DNA of 64,000 bases from an uncultured Clostridia bacterium. GTDB lineage: Bacteria > Bacillota > Clostridia > Lachnospirales > CAMZNU01. The notes beneath the pieces were generated by a model. It saw only the letters and a program-made list of their open reading frames with translations, searched no databases and was not told where the DNA came from. The position numbers and the translations under genes are program-made. The stretch lies in the NCBI GenBank assembly GCA_947313885.1, contig CAMZNU010000031.1, positions 26,815 through 90,814 on the forward strand, in the 5' to 3' direction. Positions within the stretch are counted from its first letter, which is position 1; each line of letters opens with the position of its first letter. This document shows positions 55,366 to 63,964 of the stretch, in pieces.

Positions 55366-55800
55366 ATGCGTGTATTAGGATTAGATTATGGATCTAAAAC
55401 GGTAGGAGTTGCGATAAGTGACTTAACGAACACTATAGCTACGCCATTAGAAACTATAGTTAGACAAGATGAAAAAAGTATAAAAAAAACAGTAAAAAGA
55501 ATAGAAATTATAATAAAGAGTGAAAAAATAGGTAAAATAATATTAGGATACCCTTTAAATATGAACGGAACGGCAGGAGAACGTTGTGAAAAGACTATAG
55601 AGTTTAAAGAACGCCTAGAAAGAAACTTCAAAAAAGTAGAAGTTATTTTAAGAGATGAGAGATTAAGTACAAGTTTTGCGAGTATGATATTAGACACAGC
55701 AGAAGTTAAAAAACATAAACAAAAAAAAGTAGTCGATAAAGTGGCAGCATCTTTTATTTTGCAAGGATATTTAGATAGTGTAAAAAAAGAAGAAAAATAA
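55366..55800 (+). CDS. yqgF: YqgF/RuvX putative pre-16S rRNA nuclease
   Basis: An RNase H-fold protein. In E. coli it processes the 5' end of 16S rRNA, and it was earlier proposed as a Holliday junction resolvase. The 144 residues include GLDYGSKTVGVAISD (first catalytic Asp), LGYPLNMNGT, LRDERLSTS (Glu) and VDKVAASFILQGYLD (Asp). The start codon lies 1 bp after the ireB stop. The dtd/alaS partners often found nearby are not present. Confidence 0.94.
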   Translation: MRVLGLDYGSKTVGVAISDLTNTIATPLETIVRQDEKSIKKTVKRIEIIIKSEKIGKIILGYPLNMNGTAGERCEKTIEFKERLERNFKKVEVILRDERLSTSFASMILDTAEVKKHKQKKVVDKVAASFILQGYLDSVKKEEK

Positions 55801-55813
55801 AAAAGGAGAAAAT

Positions 55814-56104
55814 ATGTTAGAAAGTGACGGATTAGATGACCACGATGTAATAACAATGTTAAATGAGAATGGGGACGAAAAAAATTTTGTAGTAGTAGAT
55901 GCAGTAAGAAAAGATTTAAACAATTATTTATTAGTAGTAGATGCAGATGAGGATGTGGATGAGGAAGAAGTAAATGCAGTAATGTTAAAAGAAATAAGAG
56001 AAGAAGAAGAAGAGTTAGTTTATGAAATAGTTGAAGATGAAGAAGAATTTGAGAGAGTAATAGAATTATTCCAAGAGAATGAAGACTTTGATATTAAATT
56101 ATAA
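55814..56104 (+). CDS. DUF1292 protein (YrzB family)
   Basis: An acidic 96-residue protein of unknown function always found after ireB-yqgF in Firmicutes. The DUF1292 pattern is visible (DVITMLNENGDEKNFVVVDAV, NNYLLVVDADEDVDEEEVNAVML), with an unusually acidic C-terminus. AAAAGGAGAAA precedes the ATG. A terminator follows at once, so it closes the three-gene operon. Confidence 0.9.
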   Translation: MLESDGLDDHDVITMLNENGDEKNFVVVDAVRKDLNNYLLVVDADEDVDEEEVNAVMLKEIREEEEELVYEIVEDEEEFERVIELFQENEDFDIKL

Positions 56105-56107
56105 ACA

Positions 56108-56148
56108 TAAACCTTCCTTATGTAACTATATAGGAAGGTTTTATTATT
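56108..56148 (+). terminator. terminator after the DUF1292 gene
   Basis: AACCTTCCT (56110-56118) pairs with AGGAAGGTT (56132-56140), then TTATTATTTT. Confidence 0.85.
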
Positions 56149-56173
56149 TTGAAAAAAATTATGGAGGTTCAAA

Positions 56174-57838
56174 TTGAAGAACAAATTGGGTAAGCTTAAA
56201 GTTATAACTTTAGGCGGAGTAAATGAAATAGGAAAAAATATAACGGTGTTAGAATATGAAAATGAAATAATAATAATAGATTGTGGTGTAGCGTTTCCAG
56301 ATGATGATATGTTAGGTATAGATTTGGTAATACCAGATTTTTCATATCTTGTTAAAAACAAGCACAAAATAAAAGGATTATTTGTAACTCATGGGCATGA
56401 AGATCATATAGGAAGTATACCGTATTTATTAAAACAGTTATCAGTGCCAATATATGCGACAAGATTATCGTTAGCATTATTAGAAAATAAATTAAAAGAG
56501 CATAAGATAAGAGCAAGAACACATGTAGTAAAAGCTAAAGATAAAATAAAAGTTGGGCATTTTACAGTAGAATTTATAAATGTAAATCATAGTATAGCAG
56601 ATGCATCGGCATTAGCGATACAAACACCAGAGGGAATGGTAGTACATTCAGGTGATTTTAAAATAGACTATACACCAATACAAGGTGAGCCTATAGATTT
56701 ACAGAGATTTTCAGAATTAGGAAAAGAAGGAGTAAAATTATTTTTATGTGAAAGTACAAATGTAACAAGTGAAGGTTACACAGTATCAGAACGTAAAATA
56801 GGTAAAATAGTTAGACAAATATTTGAAGAATCTAAAAATCAAAGAATAATAGTTGCTACATTTTCATCAAACATTCATAGAATACAACAAATATTAGATT
56901 TTGCAAGTGAGCATAAAAGAAAAGTAGCAGTAATGGGTAGAAGTATGGTAAACACTATTAAGACGGCTAGAGAGCATGGATTCATTATGGCAGAAGAAAA
57001 TGTTTTAATAGATTTAAGAGATTTAAAAAAATATCCAAAAGAAAAAATTGTAATAATAACGACAGGTAGCCAAGGTGAGCCAATGGCGGCATTATCAAGA
57101 ATGGCTAAAAAAGAACATAAACAAGTAACGATATGTGAAAATGATAAAATAATTTTAAGTGCATCACCAATACCAGGTAATGAAAAAATGGTATTTAGAG
57201 TAATAAATGAATTAATGCGTCAAGGTGCAGAAGTGATATATGAAGGAAAATTAGAAATACATGTATCAGGGCATGCTAAAAAAGAAGAATTAAAAATATT
57301 ACATTCATTAGTTAAACCAGAATTATTTGTACCAGTGCATGGGGAGTTTAGACATTTAAAGTATCATAAAGATTTAGCTATAGATATGGGCATGAAAAAA
57401 GAAGATATATTTATAATGGGAATAGGTGATGTTTTAGAAGTAAGCAAACAAGGAGCTAAACTAAACGGTACAGTAGAAGCAGGAAAAGTATTTGTTGACG
57501 GTTTAGGAATAGGCGATGTAGGAAATATAGTTTTAAGAGATAGAAAACATTTATCAGAAGACGGATTAATAATAGTAGTAGTTGGTTTAGAAAAAGGTGG
57601 AGGACCAATAGTATCAGGACCAGAAATAATTTCAAGAGGTTTTGTATACGTAAGAGAATCAGAAGAGCTTATGACAAATGCAAGAGATGTTGTAGCTAAA
57701 TCACTAGAAAATTATGAAATAAAAAGTAGATCGGATTGGAATCAAATTAAAATGTTAATTAGAGATTCTCTAAAACAGTTTATATGGAAAAAAACAAAAA
57801 GAAGCCCAATGATTTTACCAATAATTATGGAAATATAA
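56174..57838 (+). CDS. rnjA: ribonuclease J
   Basis: A metallo-beta-lactamase/beta-CASP ribonuclease with 5'-exonuclease and endonuclease activity, central to mRNA turnover and rRNA maturation in Firmicutes. The 554-residue protein has THGHEDHIGSIPYLL (zinc ligands), NVNHSIADASALAI, HSGDFKID, beta-CASP motifs and HGEFRHLKYH. The start is TTG 56174, 6 nt after GGAGG at 56163-56167. It is single-copy here, and whether a J2 paralogue exists cannot be seen. The CRISPR locus starts right behind it. Confidence 0.93.
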   Translation: MKNKLGKLKVITLGGVNEIGKNITVLEYENEIIIIDCGVAFPDDDMLGIDLVIPDFSYLVKNKHKIKGLFVTHGHEDHIGSIPYLLKQLSVPIYATRLSLALLENKLKEHKIRARTHVVKAKDKIKVGHFTVEFINVNHSIADASALAIQTPEGMVVHSGDFKIDYTPIQGEPIDLQRFSELGKEGVKLFLCESTNVTSEGYTVSERKIGKIVRQIFEESKNQRIIVATFSSNIHRIQQILDFASEHKRKVAVMGRSMVNTIKTAREHGFIMAEENVLIDLRDLKKYPKEKIVIITTGSQGEPMAALSRMAKKEHKQVTICENDKIILSASPIPGNEKMVFRVINELMRQGAEVIYEGKLEIHVSGHAKKEELKILHSLVKPELFVPVHGEFRHLKYHKDLAIDMGMKKEDIFIMGIGDVLEVSKQGAKLNGTVEAGKVFVDGLGIGDVGNIVLRDRKHLSEDGLIIVVVGLEKGGGPIVSGPEIISRGFVYVRESEELMTNARDVVAKSLENYEIKSRSDWNQIKMLIRDSLKQFIWKKTKRSPMILPIIMEI

Positions 57839-57854
57839 AAAAATAAAAAAAGTG

Positions 57855-57883
57855 TTGACAAAAGTAAAATAAGATGTTATTCT
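57855..57883 (+). promoter_or_regulatory. tracrRNA promoter
   Basis: TTGACA at 57855-57860 and TATTCT at 57878-57883 are 17 bp apart, placing the start near 57890, just ahead of the anti-repeat. Confidence 0.75.
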
Positions 57884-57889
57884 AACATT

Positions 57890-57970
57890 AGCTTTTGCGA
57901 CTACAAAAGTTCACTAGACCTGTTGAAATAAGACAGATTGTCGAAATCAAAACCCTTCGGGGTTTTTTTT
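57890..57970 (+). ncRNA. tracrRNA of the type II-A CRISPR system
   Basis: The anti-repeat at 57899-57917 is complementary to the 36-bp CRISPR repeat (63965-64000) over 19 consecutive positions with one G-U pair. UGAAAU (57924-57929) can pair with GUUUUA at the repeat's 5' end, leaving the usual bulge between. Then come a nexus hairpin GACA-GAT-TGTC (57932-57942) and a terminator hairpin AAAACCC-TTCG-GGGTTTT (57949-57966) with T8. The order and spacing match type II-A tracrRNAs. It is transcribed in the same direction as cas9. Confidence 0.92.
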
Positions 57971-58023
57971 ATGTAAAAAAATAAAAGGTATATATAAATT
58001 AACACATAAATAAAAACGTTAAC

Positions 58024-58131
58024 TTGACATTAAAAAGTATATAAAATAAAGTGTATGTTATTTTAATATTACCTTTATATATTTGTTAAATAAAATAAAT
58101 TATTAAAATCAAAACCCTTCGGGGTTTTTTT
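58024..58131 (+). pseudogene. decayed second tracrRNA-like unit between tracrRNA and cas9
   Basis: The block repeats the tracrRNA region: TTGACA, AAAATAA, TGTTATTTTAATATTACCTTT, TGTT-AAATAA, an AT version of the nexus (AATA-AAT-TATT), then an identical AAAATCAAAACCCTTCGGGG terminator with T7. The 19-nt anti-repeat is missing, and the -35 to -10 distance is stretched to about 29 bp. It cannot guide crRNA pairing. It might be a dead copy, a terminator protecting cas9, or a regulatory remnant. Confidence 0.7.
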
Positions 58132-58266
58132 ATGTAAAAAAATGAATGGCATACAAAGTAATAAGATTTTAAAAATAAAAAAAAGTAAATACAAATAAAT
58201 AGTAATTTTGTTATAATATAATAGAAAATAGAATAATATTACAAAATTATAAAAAAGGAGAAAAAT

Positions 58267-61200
58267 ATGAAAAATTTAATTTTAGGGTTAGACATAGGTA
58301 TAGCATCAGTTGGATATGGTGTAATTGATGAAGATGGAAGACACATAACAAGCGGGGTAAGATTATTTAGTTCAGGTAGTGCCAGTAAAAATGTAGATAG
58401 ACGTGGATTTAGAGGAACAAGAAGATTAATAAGAAGAAGGAAATACAGAATAAATAAATTTAATGAGTTTTTCAAAAGTAAAACTACAGTGGAAGATAAT
58501 ACTTTAACAGAAACGTTATTTTTGAGAAAAAAAGGATTAACAGAAAAACTAACAACAGAAGAGTTATATTCAGTACTTAGAAGTATGTTAAAACATAGAG
58601 GTATATCATATTTAGATGATGCAGATGCTGGGGAAGGTAAAAAAGGAAGTGAATATGGAGAATCGATTTTAAAAAATAAAAAGGAATTAGAAGAAAAAAA
58701 ATATCCATGTTTAGTTCAGATAGATAGATTTAATAAATATGGAAAGTATAGAGGTGATTTTTTTATAGAAGAAGATGGTAAAGAAATTTTAGTAAGAAAT
58801 ATTTTCACTAAAAGTAGTTATAAAAAAGAAATAGAGGAAATATTAAATACAAATGCTAAATATTATGATTTTATAGATGAAGAATTTATAAAAACATATT
58901 TAGAAATATTTATGTATAAAAGAGATTACTCACAAGGACCAGGGTCTAAAAATAGTAGAACAGACTATGGAGTATATAGAACAACTAAAGATGAAAATGG
59001 TGAATATGAAACATGGACAAATATATTTGCTGTATTAATAGGTAAATGTTCAATATACAAAGAACAATTAAGAGGAAGTAGAGCATCATTATTGGCAGAA
59101 AAATTTAACTGTTTAAATGATTTAAATAACATAAAAGTAAAAGGTGAGAAACTACCATTAGCTTATAAGCAAGATTTATTTAACTACATAGTAGAGGAAG
59201 AAAAAAATATTACGGTAAACAATATTATATCAAAATTAAAAAAAGAGTTTAATATTGAAAAAGATGATGACAAAAGTATAAGAGGATTACGAGAAGATGC
59301 AAAAGGTAAAAAGTTGCTACATACGTTAGAAGTGTTCCATAAAGTAAAAGAAGGTGCGAAAAAAGAAAACATTAACCTTAATGGAATAATGAAAGACTAT
59401 GATAAAATAATGGATGCATTAACATTAAATACAGATAAAGAAAGTATATCAGCAGAGTTAGAAAAACTAGGAATTACAGATAATAAAATAATTGAATTTT
59501 TTGTAACGATAAAAAATAAAAATTCAAGCAAAATAAATAAATGGCATTCATTATCACATAAGGCGTTAAAAGAAGTAGGTGAAGAGCTATATAAAAGACA
59601 AGAAGAGCAAATGACAATAATAACAGAAATGGGATTAGTAAAAACAGATGAAGAAAAATATAAAGGTAAATTAGTTCCATTTGATTTAGTAGTAGAGGAA
59701 ATTTATAATCCAGTAGCTAGAAAATCTATAAGAGAAGCATTAAAAATAACTAATGAGTTAAGAAAAAAATATGGAGAATTTAAAGATATAGTAATAGAAA
59801 TGGCAAGAGATGATAATGATGAAGAAGAAAGAAAAAACAAAGCAACATTTAACAAAGCAAACGTTAAGCTTAAGGAAGATTCTATAAAAGAGTTTAACAG
59901 TGAGTTAGGAAGAGAAATAAAAGATACAGATTTTTATAATCATAAAAAATTAGGATTAAAAATAACGTTATGGTATAAACAGCAAGGAGTATGTTTATAT
60001 TCAGGGGAAAAAATCAATGTGCATAAATTAGTAACAGATCAGGGTTATTATGAAATAGATCATATAATTCCAGAATCAATATCATTTGATGATAGTCAAA
60101 GTAATAAAGTGTTAGTACTAAGTGTAGAAAATGCAAGAAAGGGTAAAAAAACACCGTATCAATATTTAAACAATAACGGTAGAACATGGGACTATAATAA
60201 GTTTTATAATTTTGTAACGTCGAAGGAATCAAAAAATAGATTAACAAAAAGAGCGATAAGAAACTTAACATTTGAAGAGGATATAACAAAACAAGAAGTA
60301 TTACAAGGATTTTATGCAAGAAATATAAATGATACTAGATATGCATCTAAAGTAGTGTTAAACACGTTACAAACGTATTTTAAAGTAAATGAAACAGGTA
60401 CAAAAATAAAAGTTGTTAATGGTTCTTTTACAAATCAATTTAGAAAAAGATTAAGGTTAGATAAAGATAGAGATGAGAGTTATGCACATCATGGTATAGA
60501 TGCATTAATATGTTGTTATTCACAAGTAGGGTTAAATAAATATACTATGTTTTCAAGAGAAATAGTAAATTTTGAAACAGGTGAAATAAAAGATGAAAAA
60601 AGATTTGATATGTTAACAGATGATGAATATGAAGAAATAATGTATTTAGCAAATACATTAAGTGATGTAAAAGAACAGTTAATAAAAGCAGAAGAAAAAA
60701 TGAAATTTTCGTATAAAATAGATACTAAAGCTAATAGGGGATTAACAAAGCAAACGATATATGGAACAAGAGAGTTAGATGGTAAAGAATACAAAATAGA
60801 AAAACTAGATATATATGAAAATTTTGATAAATTCAAAAAAATATATAATAAAAATAAAGAAAGTTTTTTAATGTATAGAAATGATAAAAAAACTTTTGAG
60901 ATTTTAGAAAAAATAGTAAATACATATGGGTTAGATGAAAACCCTTTTGAAGAGTATAAAAAAGAATGGGGAGAGTTTAGAAAATATAGTAAAAAAGGAA
61001 ATGGTCCAGTAATTAGAAAAATGAAATACTGTGATGGAGAGTACAAGGTAGGGTTAGATATTTCGCATAAAGTAGGAAATAAGAAAGGGCGTAGTTTTTT
61101 AAAAGGTAGAGATACGTTAAGACTAGATATATATTTTGATAATAAAAATAAAAAATATGCACCTATTAAAGTGAATTTAGTTGACTGTAAGTATGTAAAT

Positions 61201-61551
61201 AATAATGGAGTTGTTGAATATGTATTAAAAGAAGAAGTTTATGCAAGTAAATTTAAAGAACAAAAATTAAACCGTGACGACTTAGAATTTAAATTTCATT
61301 TGTATAAAAATAACTTTATAAAAATCAAAAATGATAAAAAAATAGATGGACTATATAGATTAGGTAGTTTTGGGTCAGATGATACAGGTAAAGTTTTAGT
61401 GTTAAAACCTATAAATAAAGAAAATTTTAACGCAGGTAAAAAACCAACGGTAGGAACATTGACAACATTTATTAAATGTAACGTTGATATATTAGGGGAC
61501 AAACATTATACATCTAAAGAAAATTTTCAAGATATGATAAAATATAATTAA
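58267..61551 (+). CDS. cas9: Cas9 endonuclease (type II-A, small form)
   Basis: The RNA-guided DNA endonuclease of the locus. The 1,094 residues place it with the compact type II-A group (S. aureus/S. thermophilus CRISPR1-like) rather than the 1,370-residue SpCas9 group. Catalytic residues are complete: RuvC-I Asp9 (GLDIGIASVG), RuvC-II Glu511 (IVIEMARD), RuvC-III His742 and Asp745 (HHGIDALI), HNH Asp598-His599 (EIDHIIPES) and Asn622. The arginine-rich bridge helix is at about residues 45-65 (RRGFRGTRRLIRRRKYR). AAAAGGAG precedes the ATG, and TATAAT at 58212-58217 is the likely -10. The PAM cannot be inferred. Confidence 0.96.
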   Translation: MKNLILGLDIGIASVGYGVIDEDGRHITSGVRLFSSGSASKNVDRRGFRGTRRLIRRRKYRINKFNEFFKSKTTVEDNTLTETLFLRKKGLTEKLTTEELYSVLRSMLKHRGISYLDDADAGEGKKGSEYGESILKNKKELEEKKYPCLVQIDRFNKYGKYRGDFFIEEDGKEILVRNIFTKSSYKKEIEEILNTNAKYYDFIDEEFIKTYLEIFMYKRDYSQGPGSKNSRTDYGVYRTTKDENGEYETWTNIFAVLIGKCSIYKEQLRGSRASLLAEKFNCLNDLNNIKVKGEKLPLAYKQDLFNYIVEEEKNITVNNIISKLKKEFNIEKDDDKSIRGLREDAKGKKLLHTLEVFHKVKEGAKKENINLNGIMKDYDKIMDALTLNTDKESISAELEKLGITDNKIIEFFVTIKNKNSSKINKWHSLSHKALKEVGEELYKRQEEQMTIITEMGLVKTDEEKYKGKLVPFDLVVEEIYNPVARKSIREALKITNELRKKYGEFKDIVIEMARDDNDEEERKNKATFNKANVKLKEDSIKEFNSELGREIKDTDFYNHKKLGLKITLWYKQQGVCLYSGEKINVHKLVTDQGYYEIDHIIPESISFDDSQSNKVLVLSVENARKGKKTPYQYLNNNGRTWDYNKFYNFVTSKESKNRLTKRAIRNLTFEEDITKQEVLQGFYARNINDTRYASKVVLNTLQTYFKVNETGTKIKVVNGSFTNQFRKRLRLDKDRDESYAHHGIDALICCYSQVGLNKYTMFSREIVNFETGEIKDEKRFDMLTDDEYEEIMYLANTLSDVKEQLIKAEEKMKFSYKIDTKANRGLTKQTIYGTRELDGKEYKIEKLDIYENFDKFKKIYNKNKESFLMYRNDKKTFEILEKIVNTYGLDENPFEEYKKEWGEFRKYSKKGNGPVIRKMKYCDGEYKVGLDISHKVGNKKGRSFLKGRDTLRLDIYFDNKNKKYAPIKVNLVDCKYVNNNGVVEYVLKEEVYASKFKEQKLNRDDLEFKFHLYKNNFIKIKNDKKIDGLYRLGSFGSDDTGKVLVLKPINKENFNAGKKPTVGTLTTFIKCNVDILGDKHYTSKENFQDMIKYN

Positions 61552-61561
61552 GGGGGGAAGT

Positions 61562-62485
61562 ATGGGAGGATACCAAGTAGTATATTTAACAGAAGTCGAA
61601 AAAATAAAATTAAGGCTAGATAGTATAGTTATTTATAAAAAAGGTGAGGAACTACAATTTTTATTATCGGATATATCAATGATAGTAAATGATGGATTAA
61701 ATACTACTATATCATCAAGGGCATTGTCTAAAATAAGTGAATATAACATTCCTTTTATAATATGTGATGAAAAGCATTTGCCAGTAAGTACATTAGTACC
61801 TCTATACGGAAGTGCAAGAGTTAGTAAATATTTAAAAGAACAAATAAAATGGACAGAAAAAAATAGGGGTAACTGTTGGAAAAAAATATTAATTCAAAAA
61901 ACTACAAATCAAAGATTATTGTTAGAATCTATAGGTGGTATAAATTTTCAAGATGAAATAGAAAGTTTAAGAAAATATGAAGAAGAAATAGTACCACATG
62001 ATTACACTTCAAAAGAAGGGGTATGTGCAAAAATATATTTTAATTGTATATTTGGAAAAGAGTTTAGAAGGAAAAGAGAAAACCCAGATATAACGAACAT
62101 AGCACTAAACTATGGATATAGTATATTAAGAAGTTATATTTCAAATGCGTGTGTAGGGCAGGGACTACACACGTCATTAGGAATACATCATAAAAGTGAA
62201 TATAACGAATTAAATTTATGTGATGATTTAATAGAACAGTTTAGACCTTTTGTAGATTACATAGTATATAAAAATCAAAAAACGTATAAATATTTGACAG
62301 TAGGATTTAAAAGAGAGTTAATAAATGTTTTAAATGGAAAAGTAATGTATAAAAAAAGAAAGATGGTATTAAGTAACGTTATAGATGATTATGTTAGAAC
62401 GATTACTAGTTCTATGAAGACGGGGGATTTTGAGGAAATGAAACTTGCAAGTATAGACACATTTGAGGTTGATGATGACAAATAA
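61562..62485 (+). CDS. cas1: Cas1 integrase
   Basis: The metal-dependent integrase that inserts new spacers with Cas2. At 307 residues it is of type II size, with conserved Glu in KEGVCAKIYF, His in HTSLGIHHKSEYN and Asp in LCDDLIEQFRP. GGGGGGAAG precedes the ATG, 10 bp after cas9. Its 3' end overlaps cas2, which implies coupled translation. Confidence 0.95.
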   Translation: MGGYQVVYLTEVEKIKLRLDSIVIYKKGEELQFLLSDISMIVNDGLNTTISSRALSKISEYNIPFIICDEKHLPVSTLVPLYGSARVSKYLKEQIKWTEKNRGNCWKKILIQKTTNQRLLLESIGGINFQDEIESLRKYEEEIVPHDYTSKEGVCAKIYFNCIFGKEFRRKRENPDITNIALNYGYSILRSYISNACVGQGLHTSLGIHHKSEYNELNLCDDLIEQFRPFVDYIVYKNQKTYKYLTVGFKRELINVLNGKVMYKKRKMVLSNVIDDYVRTITSSMKTGDFEEMKLASIDTFEVDDDK

Positions 62486-62825
62486 AAAATATAAGGATAG
62501 GGAGAAATATAAGTTTATGAAAGGGTTAGTAATGTTTGATTTACCGATGACGACAAAAGGACAACAAAAACAATATAGAATATTTAGAAAAGAGTTATTA
62601 AGATTAGGATTTACTATGATGCAATATTCTATTTATATGCGAACGTTTCAAAATGGCGAAAGTGCAAAAAGAGTAGTGCCAAAAATAAAAAAAATAGCTC
62701 CCAAAGATGGGAATGTAAGATTTTTGTTAGTGACAGAAAGACAGTATGAAGATATGGAAATGATTAAGGGAGAAAAAACGAAACAAGAACAAATAAGTAA
62801 GAGTAGGAGGTTTATAATGGTATGA
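62475..62825 (+). CDS. cas2: Cas2
   Basis: The structural partner of Cas1 in spacer acquisition. The ferredoxin-like fold is shown by GLVMFDLPMTTKGQQKQYRI (conserved Asp) and FTMMQYSIYMR. ATG 62475 lies 6 nt after GAGG (62465-62468) and overlaps the cas1 end, giving 116 residues. ATG 62472 is possible, and an upstream TTG at 62463 is unlikely. The stop TGA overlaps the csn2 ATG (ATGA). Confidence 0.94.
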   Translation: MTNKKYKDREKYKFMKGLVMFDLPMTTKGQQKQYRIFRKELLRLGFTMMQYSIYMRTFQNGESAKRVVPKIKKIAPKDGNVRFLLVTERQYEDMEMIKGEKTKQEQISKSRRFIMV

Positions 62826-63838
62826 TACTACAATATAAAACCTTAGATAATAAAATAGAAAAAATAAGTTTTGGGGAGATAACAAATATAGTAGGACAAA
62901 ACATAAAGGGGACAAATTACTTTATGGATTATTTTATTAAATATTTTACGGGATATAGGTATAACTTGTATGAAGAGGAAAAGTATAACTATGAAGTAGA
63001 AATTTTAATAGATGGTGAGGAAGTAGGAAGAAGATATATAGAAGTATATGAAATTTCAAAAGAAAGCATAGAAAATATGCTTTCTTTTACTAAAGGAAAT
63101 ATATTATATAATTATTTAATGATGTTATTTGAGGATGTAAGTATAAAAGAAAATATAGATAAAGTATCAGAACAAATAGAACTTATGAATATTAAACTAC
63201 ATGATAGAGTAGAAAATAGTTTAAAAGATAGTATTCATATAGATAGCAATGAAATAACAGAAAGTATAATATTAAAAAATTTTATCAAAGGGTATGTAGA
63301 AAAAGGAAATATCCCAATAAATCATATTACTAATGAAGAAAAAATATTATTAGTATTAAAAATAATAGAACAATTGAATAAAAAAAATAATAATTTAAAG
63401 TGTATAGCTATAAAAGATATAGATAAATTAATTTCAATAGAAGACTTTGAGGTAATAAATAATGAGATAATAAGACTATCAGAATCTAACAATCTAACTT
63501 TTATTACATCATCAAGTACAGAGGGGTATATATCAGGTAATACAAAACATTTCAAATATATAAATATTTTTGGTGATTTAAATATTACGATGCCAGAAAT
63601 ACATGAGTTAACAGAGTATGTTAATAGAAGTTACCCAACAAATAAATGTTTTAATGAAGAAGAAGTATGTAAAATAATAAAAAAAATAGCACCACTGTTG
63701 TTATCAGAAAAAATAGATTTTAAAATGAATGAAAGTTATATAGTATTAAAATTAATAAATAGTTGTTACGGAGTATATAAAAAAGAAAGCAAAACTAATT
63801 TAACAAGTTGTGAAATTGAATTTTTAAAAGATTATTAA
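62822..63838 (+). CDS. csn2: Csn2, long form (type II-A adaptation protein)
   Basis: Csn2 forms a ring around DNA ends and aids spacer acquisition. At 338 residues this is the long Csn2 class found with St1/SaCas9-like systems, not the 220-residue form. The N-terminal beta-rich head (ILQYKTLDNKIEKISFGEITNIVGQ) and later helical segments fit, and IKDIDKLISIEDFE lies where the ATPase-like core is expected. AGGAGG (62805-62810) is 11 nt before ATG 62822. Identification rests mostly on position after cas2, length and head-domain pattern. Confidence 0.88.
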   Translation: MILQYKTLDNKIEKISFGEITNIVGQNIKGTNYFMDYFIKYFTGYRYNLYEEEKYNYEVEILIDGEEVGRRYIEVYEISKESIENMLSFTKGNILYNYLMMLFEDVSIKENIDKVSEQIELMNIKLHDRVENSLKDSIHIDSNEITESIILKNFIKGYVEKGNIPINHITNEEKILLVLKIIEQLNKKNNNLKCIAIKDIDKLISIEDFEVINNEIIRLSESNNLTFITSSSTEGYISGNTKHFKYINIFGDLNITMPEIHELTEYVNRSYPTNKCFNEEEVCKIIKKIAPLLLSEKIDFKMNESYIVLKLINSCYGVYKKESKTNLTSCEIEFLKDY

Positions 63839-63964
63839 AATGTGTTGAAAAAATACAATAGATTTGTTATAATAAATTTATAAAACCCCCTGTAGTCGGG
63901 ACTAAATAATAATTATATTTACGTGTTTTAATAAATAGTAGATATAATTTTGTATAAGTTTAGG
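63839..63964 (+). promoter_or_regulatory. CRISPR leader with pre-crRNA promoter
   Basis: TTGAAA at 63845-63850 and TATAAT at 63868-63873 have a 17-bp spacer, giving a start near 63880, about 85 nt before the first repeat. The leader is AT-rich except for CCCCC/GGG around 63886-63900. It ends AAGTTTAGG at the repeat. Confidence 0.75.

Noticed and set aside
63882..63900. Possible degenerate CRISPR repeat in the leader (contains TGTAGTC as in the repeat).
   Set aside because: Only about 7 bases match, flanks do not, and the distance to the first repeat does not fit a repeat-spacer unit.
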